This document shows, piece after piece, positions 26,829 through 35,046 of a stretch of DNA of 64,000 nucleotides. Where the stretch lies: the NCBI GenBank assembly GCA_040506195.1, contig JBEVXH010000003.1:124001-188000 (forward strand), in the 5' to 3' direction. This stretch comes from Thiodiazotropha sp040506195 (GTDB lineage: Bacteria > Pseudomonadota > Gammaproteobacteria > Chromatiales > Chromatiaceae). The position numbers and the translations under genes were made by a program. Each line of letters opens with the position of its first letter. The first letter of the stretch is position 1. The notes under the pieces are model-generated. The model saw only the letters and a program-made list of their open reading frames with translations. It was not told the origin of the DNA and did no database searches.

Positions 26829-27487
26829 GATCCATATCGATTACGAAGAGTGATCTCTTGATCAGGCAGCATACCAAGTTCTCTGCCTTCCTTTATGGCG
26901 AAGCCGACAGGTGCGCCAAGATTCATCCGGTAGGCCGCCCACATAGTCCCAAGCAGTTCTGATCTTGGGGCATAGACCAACAGCATTCCATGGCTGGCAT
27001 CTACAACATGTTGAGTGAAATCCTCAACCTGCTCCCGGCTCGGCAGGTTGCCGTCAACCGGTATGCTTACATAGCGCATACCAAGCACTTCGGTCTCCTT
27101 TCGGTGCAGACGGGCACTCTTTTCAGATGTGCCGATATCGATGACCGTTTTAAACCCGAACGCACTCAGCTCCGCAATGCGATTGAGCGGGCGTCCCATG
27201 GTCGCCTGCAGATAAGGAATGGCTCGTCCCGGATCAGGTATTGCAATGCCATAACCCATCCGTCCCGGAAGTTTTGATGAGTGATGGTTTAATATATGGG
27301 GCAACTCCCTTCCATCCGGTGTCGTTATTACTTCGCTATCGTCCCTATTGACTTCACCGTCACCCCACCAACCACATGCACTGATATGTCCCGAAGAGAT
27401 CAGCATGACGCATAGCATGAATATGATCAACGAACCTTTAGTGCCATATGCTTTCACTATGCTAAATATGGTGTTGAATCCCAACAT
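26801..27487 (-). CDS. Exported DSP/PTP-like protein lacking the catalytic cysteine
   Basis: About 228 residues. ATG at 27487 is chosen for GGAAG at good spacing; the frame continues upstream without one. An N-terminal hydrophobic segment (SLIIFMLCVMLISSGHISACG) is a signal or lipoprotein-type sequence with Cys after Ala. The body has the fold signals of dual-specificity-phosphatase-like proteins (FGFKTVIDIGTS, MRYVSIPVDG, REQVEDFTQHV). The P-loop position reads VYAPRSELLG where HCxxGxxR is expected, so catalysis is unlikely. It is convergent with the molybdoenzyme operon. Role unknown. Confidence 0.65.
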   Translation of the reverse strand: MLGFNTIFSIVKAYGTKGSLIIFMLCVMLISSGHISACGWWGDGEVNRDDSEVITTPDGRELPHILNHHSSKLPGRMGYGIAIPDPGRAIPYLQATMGRPLNRIAELSAFGFKTVIDIGTSEKSARLHRKETEVLGMRYVSIPVDGNLPSREQVEDFTQHVVDASHGMLLVYAPRSELLGTMWAAYRMNLGAPVGFAIKEGRELGMLPDQEITLRNRYGSKKTLKRLR

Positions 27488-27550
27488 TATGACTTCCAGT
27501 TGCGAGACTGAAACCCGAGCACCAGACACATTCCGGTATCTTCAAATACT

Positions 27551-27620
27551 AGGGCCTGTTAACACTAATCCAGTACGCCCTGCCGGGGCTGTTTTCGTGC
27601 CCGGCGAGGTAGAATGAGCG
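27551..27620 (+). repeat. Dispersed repeat, long form (copy 2)
   Basis: Begins AGGGCCTGTTAACACTAATC and ends AGAATGAGCG. Ungapped 70-base match to the copy at 16501 (60 identities). Preceded by CT, giving the CTAGGGCC edge seen at most other copies. Lies between two minus-strand genes. Confidence 0.8.
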
Positions 27621-27675
27621 TGGTGTAGTTATTCTACATGAGCGATTGATGTTCATTGGACAGATTTTACAATCC

Positions 27676-30060
27676 CTAGGATTTCACCGCCAACACAATC
27701 TGATTTCTGAGAGACTTCAGCAGATTGAGTCTCTTTTTATCGATCTCCAGACCGTGCGGACTGGAATGATCCGCATAGATCAGGCCGACCGCTCTGTTTT
27801 TAACCACCAGGGGAAACAGCAGAAATGAACCCGCACTGGAGATCTGCTTGTACCATTCGGGAATATCGGCCTGGATCTTCTCTTCGGTGGTATCTGCGAT
27901 ATAGACATCCACGGCGTTCTTCAATGCCCCATGAAAAACGTCCACGCTATATGCCGTGGGAAAGCGGAACAGCTTGACAAACTCATCGGCGGAACTGCCG
28001 AAACCCAATCTGGCCACCATCTCCCCCCGCTTGCGATCCAGTAGCGCCAGCACGACTCTTTGAAAGCCGACCGCGCGATACATGGTTTCAAGCACCACGT
28101 TGAAGATTTCGGATACGCTGTGGTTTCCCACCAACATGCCCGTCACCTCCTGCAGGCCATCCATCAGCAGGGTTTCCGCATCTTCCGGAGTTGCTGGAGG
28201 ATTATCCCCAGAGGCTGTCGATTGGACTGTCTGGGTACCCTCTTCATCCAGAATCTGTGTTTCGGACAAACCGTCCTTATCCATCGCTTTAAGTTTACTT
28301 TTTTCAACCTCCTTATGGGATTGCGGATTATCGGTTTTTGGGGTGAGTTTTTGTATGAATCGATCAGATATATCGCTCGATATCGCCTTCGCCACTTCCT
28401 GAAATTCCTCTACGGAGCGAGAGGCGAATCGAGAGATCTGCTTGTTCGTGATGTTGAGCCCCTTGCCATATTTTTTAGCCAGACTTTCCATTGCGGATTT
28501 ACTGTCGAGCCCCGATTCAATCATCACCGCCATGGCATCATCGGCAAATGCGGTGACCAGACGCCTGCGCTCCAATCGGTTGACCGGTTTATGATTCCCC
28601 TGCCAATGCTTCATACTATCGATGAGTGACTTGGGAAAATTCCACTGCCCTGCGATTTCAATCCCGATCTTTTCGAAACTGACGCCCAATACGCTGTGCT
28701 GCGCCGTGACCGGCTCCTTGCCATCAACCTTGATCAGACGATCAATCTCCTGTGACTCATCAGGCAGATAGAATGCCACCAGCAACTTACCCAGGTCGTT
28801 CAACAAACCGGTAAGAAAATAGGCCTCGGCCTCCTTCTGATCGATTTCATCCGCCACCTTGTGCGCCAGGGTTGCACGGAACATCGCCGAAGAGACCAGC
28901 TCCCTGAGGTGTTCGGCCTGCTGCTTGTTTTCGATATGCTCGAAAAAAATCAAAGAGGCCGCCAACGAGCGGATAGCTTGTGTACCCAAAACCACGACTG
29001 CCCGCGATACGGTTCCGATTCTTCCGGAGAAGCGTCCATAGTAGGCGGAATTGACCACCTTCAGGATCTTGTTCGTCAGTGCAAAATCCTTGACGACGAC
29101 GCCCGCCATCTGATTGACATCCTTATTGCTGACATCGGCCATGGCATTGATGCTGCGCACCGACTGCGACAATGCGGGAAAGTCGCTCTTTCTTTTCATC
29201 CGCCGGAGCAGGAACTCCACCGTACCGCTCGCATCTTCTTCGACACTCGGTTTTTCACCTGTCACGCCACGCATCTCATTGAAGGCCTGCAACATCTCGG
29301 TTGCATCGCTGTAACGTAAGACAGGATCTTTTTCCAGGGACTTGAGGATGAAGCGGTCGAGCTTCTCATCCACTGCCGAATTGAACTGGGATGGAGGCTT
29401 TACCTTCAGTTTGAGAATGGCATCGATGACGATCTGCTGCTTATGACCGCTAAACACAGGCATTCCGGTCAACATCTCATCCAGAATCAAACCAAGGGCA
29501 AAAACATCTGCCTGCGGCCCGACTTCGCCTCTTTGGATATACTCCGGCGCCAGGTATCTGGGTGTACCGATAAGTTGACGATCCGGGCTCTTTGCCTCCG
29601 ATAAAAGACGGGCGATGCCGAAGTCCATTATCTTCGGAACCTTATCTTCGCTGATAATGATGTTCGCCGGCTTCAGGTCACGATGGACTATACCTGCCTT
29701 ATGGGCCTGGCTCATGCCTTCCAGCAGGCCCTGAAAGATCCGCAGGGCGTCACCAACCTCCAGAGGTTCACCATTGATCAGGTCTTTCAGGAGTTCGCCT
29801 TGTGCATACTCAAACACCAGGTAGGGTATCTGCTGGTGCTCACCGGCCTCGTAGATGGAAACAATATTGGCATGCTGGAGCTTGCTCGCCGCCCGGGCCT
29901 CATCCAGAAACGATGATTCCTGCAGCGACTTGTTGAGCAGTTTAATCGCAACCTTGCGTTGCAGCTGGCTGTCGTGACAGAGATACACCGTACCCTGATT
30001 GCCAACGCCCAGTTGTTCTCCAACCTGAAAGCGCCCGATCTTTTTTGGCTTCATCATCAC
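27676..30060 (-). CDS. Serine/threonine protein kinase fused to HDOD and GAF domains
   Basis: A 794-residue cytoplasmic protein with three modules. Residues ~8-270 are a Hanks-type kinase: GVGNQGTVYLC glycine loop, VAIKLL lysine, HRDLKPANIII catalytic loop, DFGIARLL and an APEYI-type segment. Residues ~290-500 form an HDOD domain (FPALSQSVRSINAMA, LTNKILKVVNSAYYG, LTGLLNDLGKLL). Residues ~625-790 form a GAF domain (GFQRVVLALLDRKRGEMVAR, FLLFPLVVKNRAVGLIYADH). Catalytic kinase residues look intact. Three adjacent ATGs at the start. No neighbour suggests its substrate. Confidence 0.92.
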   Translation of the reverse strand: MMMKPKKIGRFQVGEQLGVGNQGTVYLCHDSQLQRKVAIKLLNKSLQESSFLDEARAASKLQHANIVSIYEAGEHQQIPYLVFEYAQGELLKDLINGEPLEVGDALRIFQGLLEGMSQAHKAGIVHRDLKPANIIISEDKVPKIMDFGIARLLSEAKSPDRQLIGTPRYLAPEYIQRGEVGPQADVFALGLILDEMLTGMPVFSGHKQQIVIDAILKLKVKPPSQFNSAVDEKLDRFILKSLEKDPVLRYSDATEMLQAFNEMRGVTGEKPSVEEDASGTVEFLLRRMKRKSDFPALSQSVRSINAMADVSNKDVNQMAGVVVKDFALTNKILKVVNSAYYGRFSGRIGTVSRAVVVLGTQAIRSLAASLIFFEHIENKQQAEHLRELVSSAMFRATLAHKVADEIDQKEAEAYFLTGLLNDLGKLLVAFYLPDESQEIDRLIKVDGKEPVTAQHSVLGVSFEKIGIEIAGQWNFPKSLIDSMKHWQGNHKPVNRLERRRLVTAFADDAMAVMIESGLDSKSAMESLAKKYGKGLNITNKQISRFASRSVEEFQEVAKAISSDISDRFIQKLTPKTDNPQSHKEVEKSKLKAMDKDGLSETQILDEEGTQTVQSTASGDNPPATPEDAETLLMDGLQEVTGMLVGNHSVSEIFNVVLETMYRAVGFQRVVLALLDRKRGEMVARLGFGSSADEFVKLFRFPTAYSVDVFHGALKNAVDVYIADTTEEKIQADIPEWYKQISSAGSFLLFPLVVKNRAVGLIYADHSSPHGLEIDKKRLNLLKSLRNQIVLAVKS

Positions 30061-30159
30061 TCCAGGAATATCCCTATCTCTCTTAACGGCAATTGACTGA
30101 AAACCTTATGCGGAAGATGCGACGAGTGTCAGAGCTTGCTGACACTGAATTGCCGTACT

Positions 30160-30190
30160 AGGGCCTGTTGACACTAATCCAATCGGCCCT
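30160..30190 (+). repeat. Dispersed repeat, short hairpin form
   Basis: Begins AGGGCCTGTTGACACTAATC and ends AATCGGCCCT, so the ends AGGGCC and GGCCCT are complementary. It supplies the stop codon and the last few codons of the hydrogenase protease gene on the minus strand. Confidence 0.85.
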
Positions 30191-30620
30191 GGCAGGAGAT
30201 CGGATCCAAATACCCGCTGACCAGCTTTGCAAGCACCTGTAGTTCAATGGTCGGCAGTTGCTCGTCATCTTCACCTGTCTGAATACCCAGCACGTGGAGT
30301 CGGGGCGGCAGTTCACCCAGTTGATTGGCAAGGGCCACAGCCTCGGCAACGCCAAAACCGTGACTGGAGGTCGGATAATCCAGTTGCTGCAATCTCTCAA
30401 GGTCTATTGCAACAACACTTCCCGGTTGATCGGACAAGCGTACGGCATCGATGATCACCACCTGCTCAACACCATGAAAATAGCTGACCAGCCGGCTGCC
30501 GGGTCGATCGAGCTTGACCAGTTCACAATCCTTCCAGCCCAATCCGGTAAGATGATCAATGGCCAGCCAGGCCAGTCGATCGGCGCCAAAGGGTGAACCG
30601 ACCCCGAGAACGCGGGTCAT
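30174..30620 (-). CDS. NiFe hydrogenase maturation protease (HyaD/HycI family)
   Basis: About 148 residues, starting at the ATG at 30620, which overlaps the large-subunit stop (ATGA). The family's N-terminal motif VLGVGSPFGADRLAW (usually GxGNxxxxDdg) and the central IIDAVRLSDQPGSV with its metal-binding Asp are present, plus a SSHGFGVAEAVALA segment with the His. These endopeptidases cut the C-terminal tail of the large subunit after nickel insertion. The last residues lie within a dispersed repeat, so the original C-terminus may have differed. Confidence 0.88.
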   Translation of the reverse strand: MTRVLGVGSPFGADRLAWLAIDHLTGLGWKDCELVKLDRPGSRLVSYFHGVEQVVIIDAVRLSDQPGSVVAIDLERLQQLDYPTSSHGFGVAEAVALANQLGELPPRLHVLGIQTGEDDEQLPTIELQVLAKLVSGYLDPISCQGRLD

Positions 30621-31918
30621 CGGCGATGAACGTCGAGTCTGAGAAAATGAGTGGCGCAAGAGATACAGGGATCGTAATTGCGAATCACCTGTTCGGCCCT
30701 CAGGCGCAACGCGTCATCCGGATTGTCCAGGCCGAAGTGCTCCAGTGAAAGACGGATATCCTCTTCGATCCGCCCTTGATTCTGGCTGGTGGGCGGCACG
30801 ATGCGGGCATGACGCACCATTCCCCGGTCGTCCACGTCGTAGCGGTGCCAAAGGATACCGCGCGGTGCTTCGGTACAGCCGAATGCGTTACCCTCCCGGT
30901 ATTTGAGCGGGGTATAGGGTTCATCGGGCGGATAGTAATCTTGCAGCAGCCGGATCGCCTCATAAACCGCCAGGTGAAGTTCGATGGCCCGTGCCACTAT
31001 GCTGTGGAACATGTTGTGGCTGGGAAACGGGATACCGCAACCGTCCATGATCCTGCGCACCGGCTTGGGCAGCTGATGGAAGTTGAGGTTGAGCCGGGCC
31101 AGGGGGCCGACCAGATAGGGGTGGCCATCCAGCGTCGAATGGAGGGCGGTGGAGTGTGGGGACTGGTGCTCCTGAAAATAGCTTTCATAGAAGGTTATCT
31201 CGGTCTCCAGGCCCTGTCCCGAGATCAGGTTGCCCTGATTGATGGCGTATTCATCCGGGTGGCTCATAGCAACACTGGTGAAGGCCTGTTCGTCATCCGG
31301 AAATTCGAGCCCGGCAGTCCAGCCTACCAGGGCCTCGGCTGCCGGCAGTGCCGCCTCCAGGCGTCTCAGTAGGGCTGCTACTTCATCTTCTCTCGGCGCC
31401 CGATAGAATCCACCGACACGAACCCCTACCGGATGCACCGAACGACCACCGAAAAGCGCAATCAGGTCGTTGCCGAGGCTCTGCAGTTCAAGACCCCGCC
31501 GCACCGCATCCGGATAGTCGGCCGCCATGGCGATAGCCGAATCGAAACCGAGAAAATCGGGGGCTGACAGCAGATGGATATGCAGGGCATGGCTCTGCAG
31601 CCATTCACCGCAGTACATCGCCCGGCGCATATCCCTCACCCAGTCCGGGGGCTGAAAGCCGAACAGGTTCTCGAAGGCCTGCACCGCACTCATCTGGTAG
31701 GCCACCGGACAGATGCCGCAGATGCGCGCCACCATATCGATGACCTGATTGCACTCGTAGTCTTCGACAAATTTCTCGAACAACCGCGGCGGTTCATAGA
31801 TATGCAGGGCCAGATTCCGGATGGCGCCGTCCACCACATCGATCTTCAGGGCGCCTTCACCCTCGACCCGGGTCAAGACCGGCACATGGATGTGGATATC
31901 ACGTGTTGTGTCATTCAT
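30617..31918 (-). CDS. hydA: NiFe hydrogenase large subunit, group 3b (sulfhydrogenase alpha)
   Basis: A 433-residue cytoplasmic catalytic subunit that binds the NiFe centre and makes or consumes H2. The L1 motif is RICGICP and the L2 motif DPCISCATH. The nine residues after the His would be removed by the maturation protease next door. An N-terminal RVEGEGALKI follows the family pattern. Gene order hydB-hydG-hydD-hydA matches the NADP-linked sulfhydrogenases first described in Pyrococcus. It overlaps the small-subunit gene by 8 bases. Confidence 0.94.
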   Translation of the reverse strand: MNDTTRDIHIHVPVLTRVEGEGALKIDVVDGAIRNLALHIYEPPRLFEKFVEDYECNQVIDMVARICGICPVAYQMSAVQAFENLFGFQPPDWVRDMRRAMYCGEWLQSHALHIHLLSAPDFLGFDSAIAMAADYPDAVRRGLELQSLGNDLIALFGGRSVHPVGVRVGGFYRAPREDEVAALLRRLEAALPAAEALVGWTAGLEFPDDEQAFTSVAMSHPDEYAINQGNLISGQGLETEITFYESYFQEHQSPHSTALHSTLDGHPYLVGPLARLNLNFHQLPKPVRRIMDGCGIPFPSHNMFHSIVARAIELHLAVYEAIRLLQDYYPPDEPYTPLKYREGNAFGCTEAPRGILWHRYDVDDRGMVRHARIVPPTSQNQGRIEEDIRLSLEHFGLDNPDDALRLRAEQVIRNYDPCISCATHFLRLDVHRR

Positions 31919-32699
31919 TGGTCGTTTCTTTCAGCCGCTCTCCGGCCTGTTTAAAGGCAGGGGCATGATTGGCTATAAAATGGAACCGTCGTGCGACGGC
32001 TGCCCGGTCGAGGCCAAGCTGGTTGAAACGCTCGGCCAAGGAACGGTCATTGATCTGTTCAAGGGGTCCGTAGCAGCTGTAGCAACCACGACCCATGGAT
32101 GGACAAAGTGCGCCGCACCCGGCCACTGTCACCGCTCCCATGCAGGGCTCTCCCTTGCTGACCATGGTACAGACCAACCCCTTACGCTTGCATTCCATAC
32201 AGACCGACCGGCGCTCCGGGCGGGGTTTGACACCGCTCAGCAGGTCGCGCAAGGCTGCCACTACCTGACGGGAATTGACCGGACAGCCGGGGATCTCGAA
32301 ATCGACCTTGACGTAGAGGGAGATGGGATTGGAGTGTTGCAGGGCGTCGATCCGGTCGGGTTGCTCATAGACCGCCGCCATCCAGCTGTCGCGGTCAGTA
32401 AAATTGGCCAGCGCCTGTAACCCGCCTGCGGTGGCGCAGGCGCCCATGGAGATCAGCAAGCCGCTATGCTCCCGCACTTGCCGGATGCGCTCGATATCCT
32501 CAGGCGTGGAGACACTCCCCTCCACCAGTGCAATATCGGCCCGGGCTACCGGGTCGCTGGGGCCTGCCTCGGCAAAATGAACGATATCCACCAACTTTGG
32601 AAGCAGCAGCAATGGCTCACCCAGATTCAGCAGCGCCAGCTGGCAGCCGTCGCAGGAGCTGAATTTGTGGACTGCTAGCTTTGGTTTAGTGCTTGTCAT
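31911..32699 (-). CDS. hydD: NiFe hydrogenase small subunit, group 3b (delta)
   Basis: A 262-residue electron-transfer subunit with no Tat signal, so cytoplasmic. The proximal cluster ligands are in SSCDGCQLALL, GACATAGG and GCPVNSRQV. Additional cysteines (CMECKRKGLVC, CMGAV, CGALCPSMGRGCYSCYG) bind two more [4Fe-4S] clusters, as in group 3 small subunits. It lies between hydG and hydA, with an 89-base gap to hydG that holds no gene. Confidence 0.93.
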   Translation of the reverse strand: MTSTKPKLAVHKFSSCDGCQLALLNLGEPLLLLPKLVDIVHFAEAGPSDPVARADIALVEGSVSTPEDIERIRQVREHSGLLISMGACATAGGLQALANFTDRDSWMAAVYEQPDRIDALQHSNPISLYVKVDFEIPGCPVNSRQVVAALRDLLSGVKPRPERRSVCMECKRKGLVCTMVSKGEPCMGAVTVAGCGALCPSMGRGCYSCYGPLEQINDRSLAERFNQLGLDRAAVARRFHFIANHAPAFKQAGERLKETTNE

Positions 32700-32788
32700 G
32701 TTTTTAAACTCCGTCTTCCAAAGAAAGTCAGATAGATCAGCTTACACAGCCACAGGAACCCATACACAACCAACCCAAAACTCATCAG

Positions 32789-33619
32789 CTAAAATCCTTT
32801 CACTCCCAAAAAGTCCGCCAGATCCGAATAACAGAATACCGGTCCGTCCTGGCATACATAGTGCGGACCGATCTGGCAGTGGCCACACTGCCCGATGCCA
32901 CACTGCATGTTGCGCTCCATGCTGAACCAGATACTGCCGTCGGCCAGCGCCATGTCGCGCAACTTGGCGATGGCTGTCAGCATCATCAGCTCCGGTCCAC
33001 AGAGCAGGGCCACTGTCCGATGGGGTCGTACCGAAATCTGACTGATCAGCTCAGTCACCATCCCCTGCTGCCCTTTCCAGCCTTTACCGACAACATCCGC
33101 CGCCAGCAGAATATGCACGTCTCTCAGCTTTGCCCATTCACCATACTGTTCGCGCCATATGAGATCGTCGGAGTGCTTGACTCCCTGCAGGATGTGGATG
33201 CGGCCATAGTATTCGCGGCGGCGCATGATGAATCTGATGACCGACACCAGAGGGGCGCAGCCCAGTCCTCCAGTGATCAGTAAAATATCCCTGCCCTTCA
33301 TCCGCGCCAGCGGCCAGCCCCGACCGAAAGGACCGCGAATACCGACCCGATCACCCGGTTGCAGTTTCGACAACCCGTCCGAGACACGCCCGACCACCCG
33401 GATCGTATGGTCGAAGTAGTGGTTGTCCAGGGGGTCGTTGACGATGGAGATGGGGATCTCTCCAGCACCGAAGAGAGTCACCATGTTGAACTGTCCGGGA
33501 TCGAATTCGTAGGCCTGCCGCACCTCCCAGTCGTACTGAAGCCTTAACGTAAAGATTGTGGGTGATTCCTGAATACGCCGATCGATCACTGCGACATGTG
33601 GCATATGGGGATCAAACAT
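32789..33619 (-). CDS. hydG: Hydrogenase FAD/NAD(P)-binding subunit (gamma)
   Basis: A 276-residue ferredoxin-NAD(P) reductase-like subunit. The FAD domain occupies ~1-105 and the nucleotide domain begins LLITGGLGCAPLVSVIRF. A C-terminal 2Fe-2S motif reads MQCGIGQCGHCQIG...YVCQDGP. It resembles dihydroorotate dehydrogenase PyrK-type and sulfhydrogenase gamma subunits and passes electrons between the hydrogenase and NAD(P)H. It overlaps hydB by 8 bases. Confidence 0.92.
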   Translation of the reverse strand: MFDPHMPHVAVIDRRIQESPTIFTLRLQYDWEVRQAYEFDPGQFNMVTLFGAGEIPISIVNDPLDNHYFDHTIRVVGRVSDGLSKLQPGDRVGIRGPFGRGWPLARMKGRDILLITGGLGCAPLVSVIRFIMRRREYYGRIHILQGVKHSDDLIWREQYGEWAKLRDVHILLAADVVGKGWKGQQGMVTELISQISVRPHRTVALLCGPELMMLTAIAKLRDMALADGSIWFSMERNMQCGIGQCGHCQIGPHYVCQDGPVFCYSDLADFLGVKGF

Positions 33620-34742
33620 CGAGAATGCCCTCCTGCAACACTGCCGTTACTTCCTCGGTCAGATCTATTCCCACCGGACACCAGGCGATGCAGCGACCGC
33701 AGCCGGTGCAACCGATACGCCTCTGCTGCACCTGCCACCCGGCGAGCTTGTGGGTCATCCATTGACGATAGCGGTATTTGGTGTTGTTGCGGACCTGGAA
33801 ATGCCCCATATCGCTATGGGTCGGACTGAAACATGAATCCCAACTACGGACCATCTCCGCACTATCGCCGCTCAGGGCCATTTCATGTTCGACCTGAAAA
33901 CAGAAGCAGGTGGGACAGACCGCGGTACAGTTGCCGCAAGCGAGGCAGCGCTCTGCAACCTGATCCCAGTGACTCTGTTCCAAAAGCTTGTAGAGTTGTT
34001 GCAGTTCCTCACTCCCGGGCAGATGGCGCTTCTGTTGTCCGGCTGCCCGGGTGGTGGCCTGCAGCATCGCCTCGAGCTGGTCATCGGTGGCGGTCCGGAG
34101 TTTCAATTGACCGGTGATCGCCTGACCTTTGTCGCTCTGGTGCCAGATCAGAAAACCCTCATCGAGTTCCGCCATGCCGATGTCGTAACCACCATCCAGA
34201 GCCGGACCATCACCGGTGGAGTCACAAAAGCAGGTCGCGGCTGAATGGGCGCAATCGACCCCGATCAGCAACAGGCTATCCCGGCGCTGCCTGTAGTGGG
34301 GGTCCGGCCGCATCTCGAGCTCGAAGTGCTGATCCAGTATCGCCAGCGCCGCCAAGTCACAGGCCCGTACGCCTATCACTGCAGTCTGCGTGACCTCCGG
34401 CAGGGTGCGCTTGAAGGCGAAGGGCGCCGCACTCTCCAGCCAGAGCACCTCACGAGGAGCGAAACAGAGTGGCTTCAAAGCCTGTGGACCGTGATTCCAG
34501 TCGAAGAGTCGCAGGCTCTCCCCGCTGGTTAATCGATAGTGCCCCGGTTGCTGCGCATTGGTCACACCCATCGGCAACGACTCAGGGTCGTCCATATAGA
34601 CGAACTGAATCGCACCATCACGAGCCTGGGGACCGTATATCTTGTAACCGGTCTGTAACAAAGCCGTGAAGAGTGCCTGCAATGACGAACGAGGGAGAAA
34701 ACCCGGACGCCTTTCGACAGATGGGTGGATCTGAGAATTCAC
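33612..34742 (-). CDS. hydB: Hydrogenase 4Fe-4S dicluster subunit (beta)
   Basis: A 376-residue protein starting at GTG 34742 with AAGGA upstream. The body includes AVIGVRACDLAALAILDQHF, typical of the sulfhydrogenase beta / anaerobic sulfite reductase A family. Two ferredoxin motifs follow: CLACGNCTAVCPTCFC and CTGCGRCIAWCPVGID. It wires electrons between the delta and gamma subunits. First gene of the hydrogenase operon, divergent from nifJ. Confidence 0.9.
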   Translation of the reverse strand: MNSQIHPSVERRPGFLPRSSLQALFTALLQTGYKIYGPQARDGAIQFVYMDDPESLPMGVTNAQQPGHYRLTSGESLRLFDWNHGPQALKPLCFAPREVLWLESAAPFAFKRTLPEVTQTAVIGVRACDLAALAILDQHFELEMRPDPHYRQRRDSLLLIGVDCAHSAATCFCDSTGDGPALDGGYDIGMAELDEGFLIWHQSDKGQAITGQLKLRTATDDQLEAMLQATTRAAGQQKRHLPGSEELQQLYKLLEQSHWDQVAERCLACGNCTAVCPTCFCFQVEHEMALSGDSAEMVRSWDSCFSPTHSDMGHFQVRNNTKYRYRQWMTHKLAGWQVQQRRIGCTGCGRCIAWCPVGIDLTEEVTAVLQEGILDV

Positions 34743-35046
34743 ACTGGATCCTTGTGACCGTTACTTGGTCATCACTGGGAAAAAGCGTAAAGTTAAAAAG
34801 TACGTGCCTGCGCGATTAAAGGATTCAGGATCTGAATCGGTTTCTTCTTCGACTTAATTCTAGCCAAGGAATCCATGCTGCATAGGCAAAAAAAACATAA
34901 ATTCAGTCGAACTATGACCTTCATCAATCATGGATATTAAATACACCGAACAGGAGCGGGAATGCACTCACGCAAATAACCGATAATCGCTGCAGATCAG
35001 TTTGGTTTTCACGATTGACCCGGCAACCAGACCAGGAATTCAGGCT
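34743..35046. other. Divergent promoter region between hydrogenase operon and nifJ
   Basis: A ~300-base AT-rich gap with no gene. It must contain the promoters of both hydBGDA and nifJ. A perfect palindrome at 34822-34838 is the only strong symmetrical site I saw. An upstream TTG at 35002 is in frame with nifJ but lacks a ribosome site. Confidence 0.5.
34822..34838. promoter_or_regulatory. Palindromic candidate operator
   Basis: GATTCAG, GAT, CTGAATC: perfect seven-base arms around three bases, centred between hydB and nifJ. It does not match FNR, CRP or Fur consensus as I know them. Operator function is inference. Confidence 0.4.

Noticed and set aside
35002..35046. TTG at 35002 as the nifJ start
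   Set aside because: It would add 15 residues unlike the family N-terminus. The ATG at 35047 fits known NifJ starts (VTIDGNEA shortly after).
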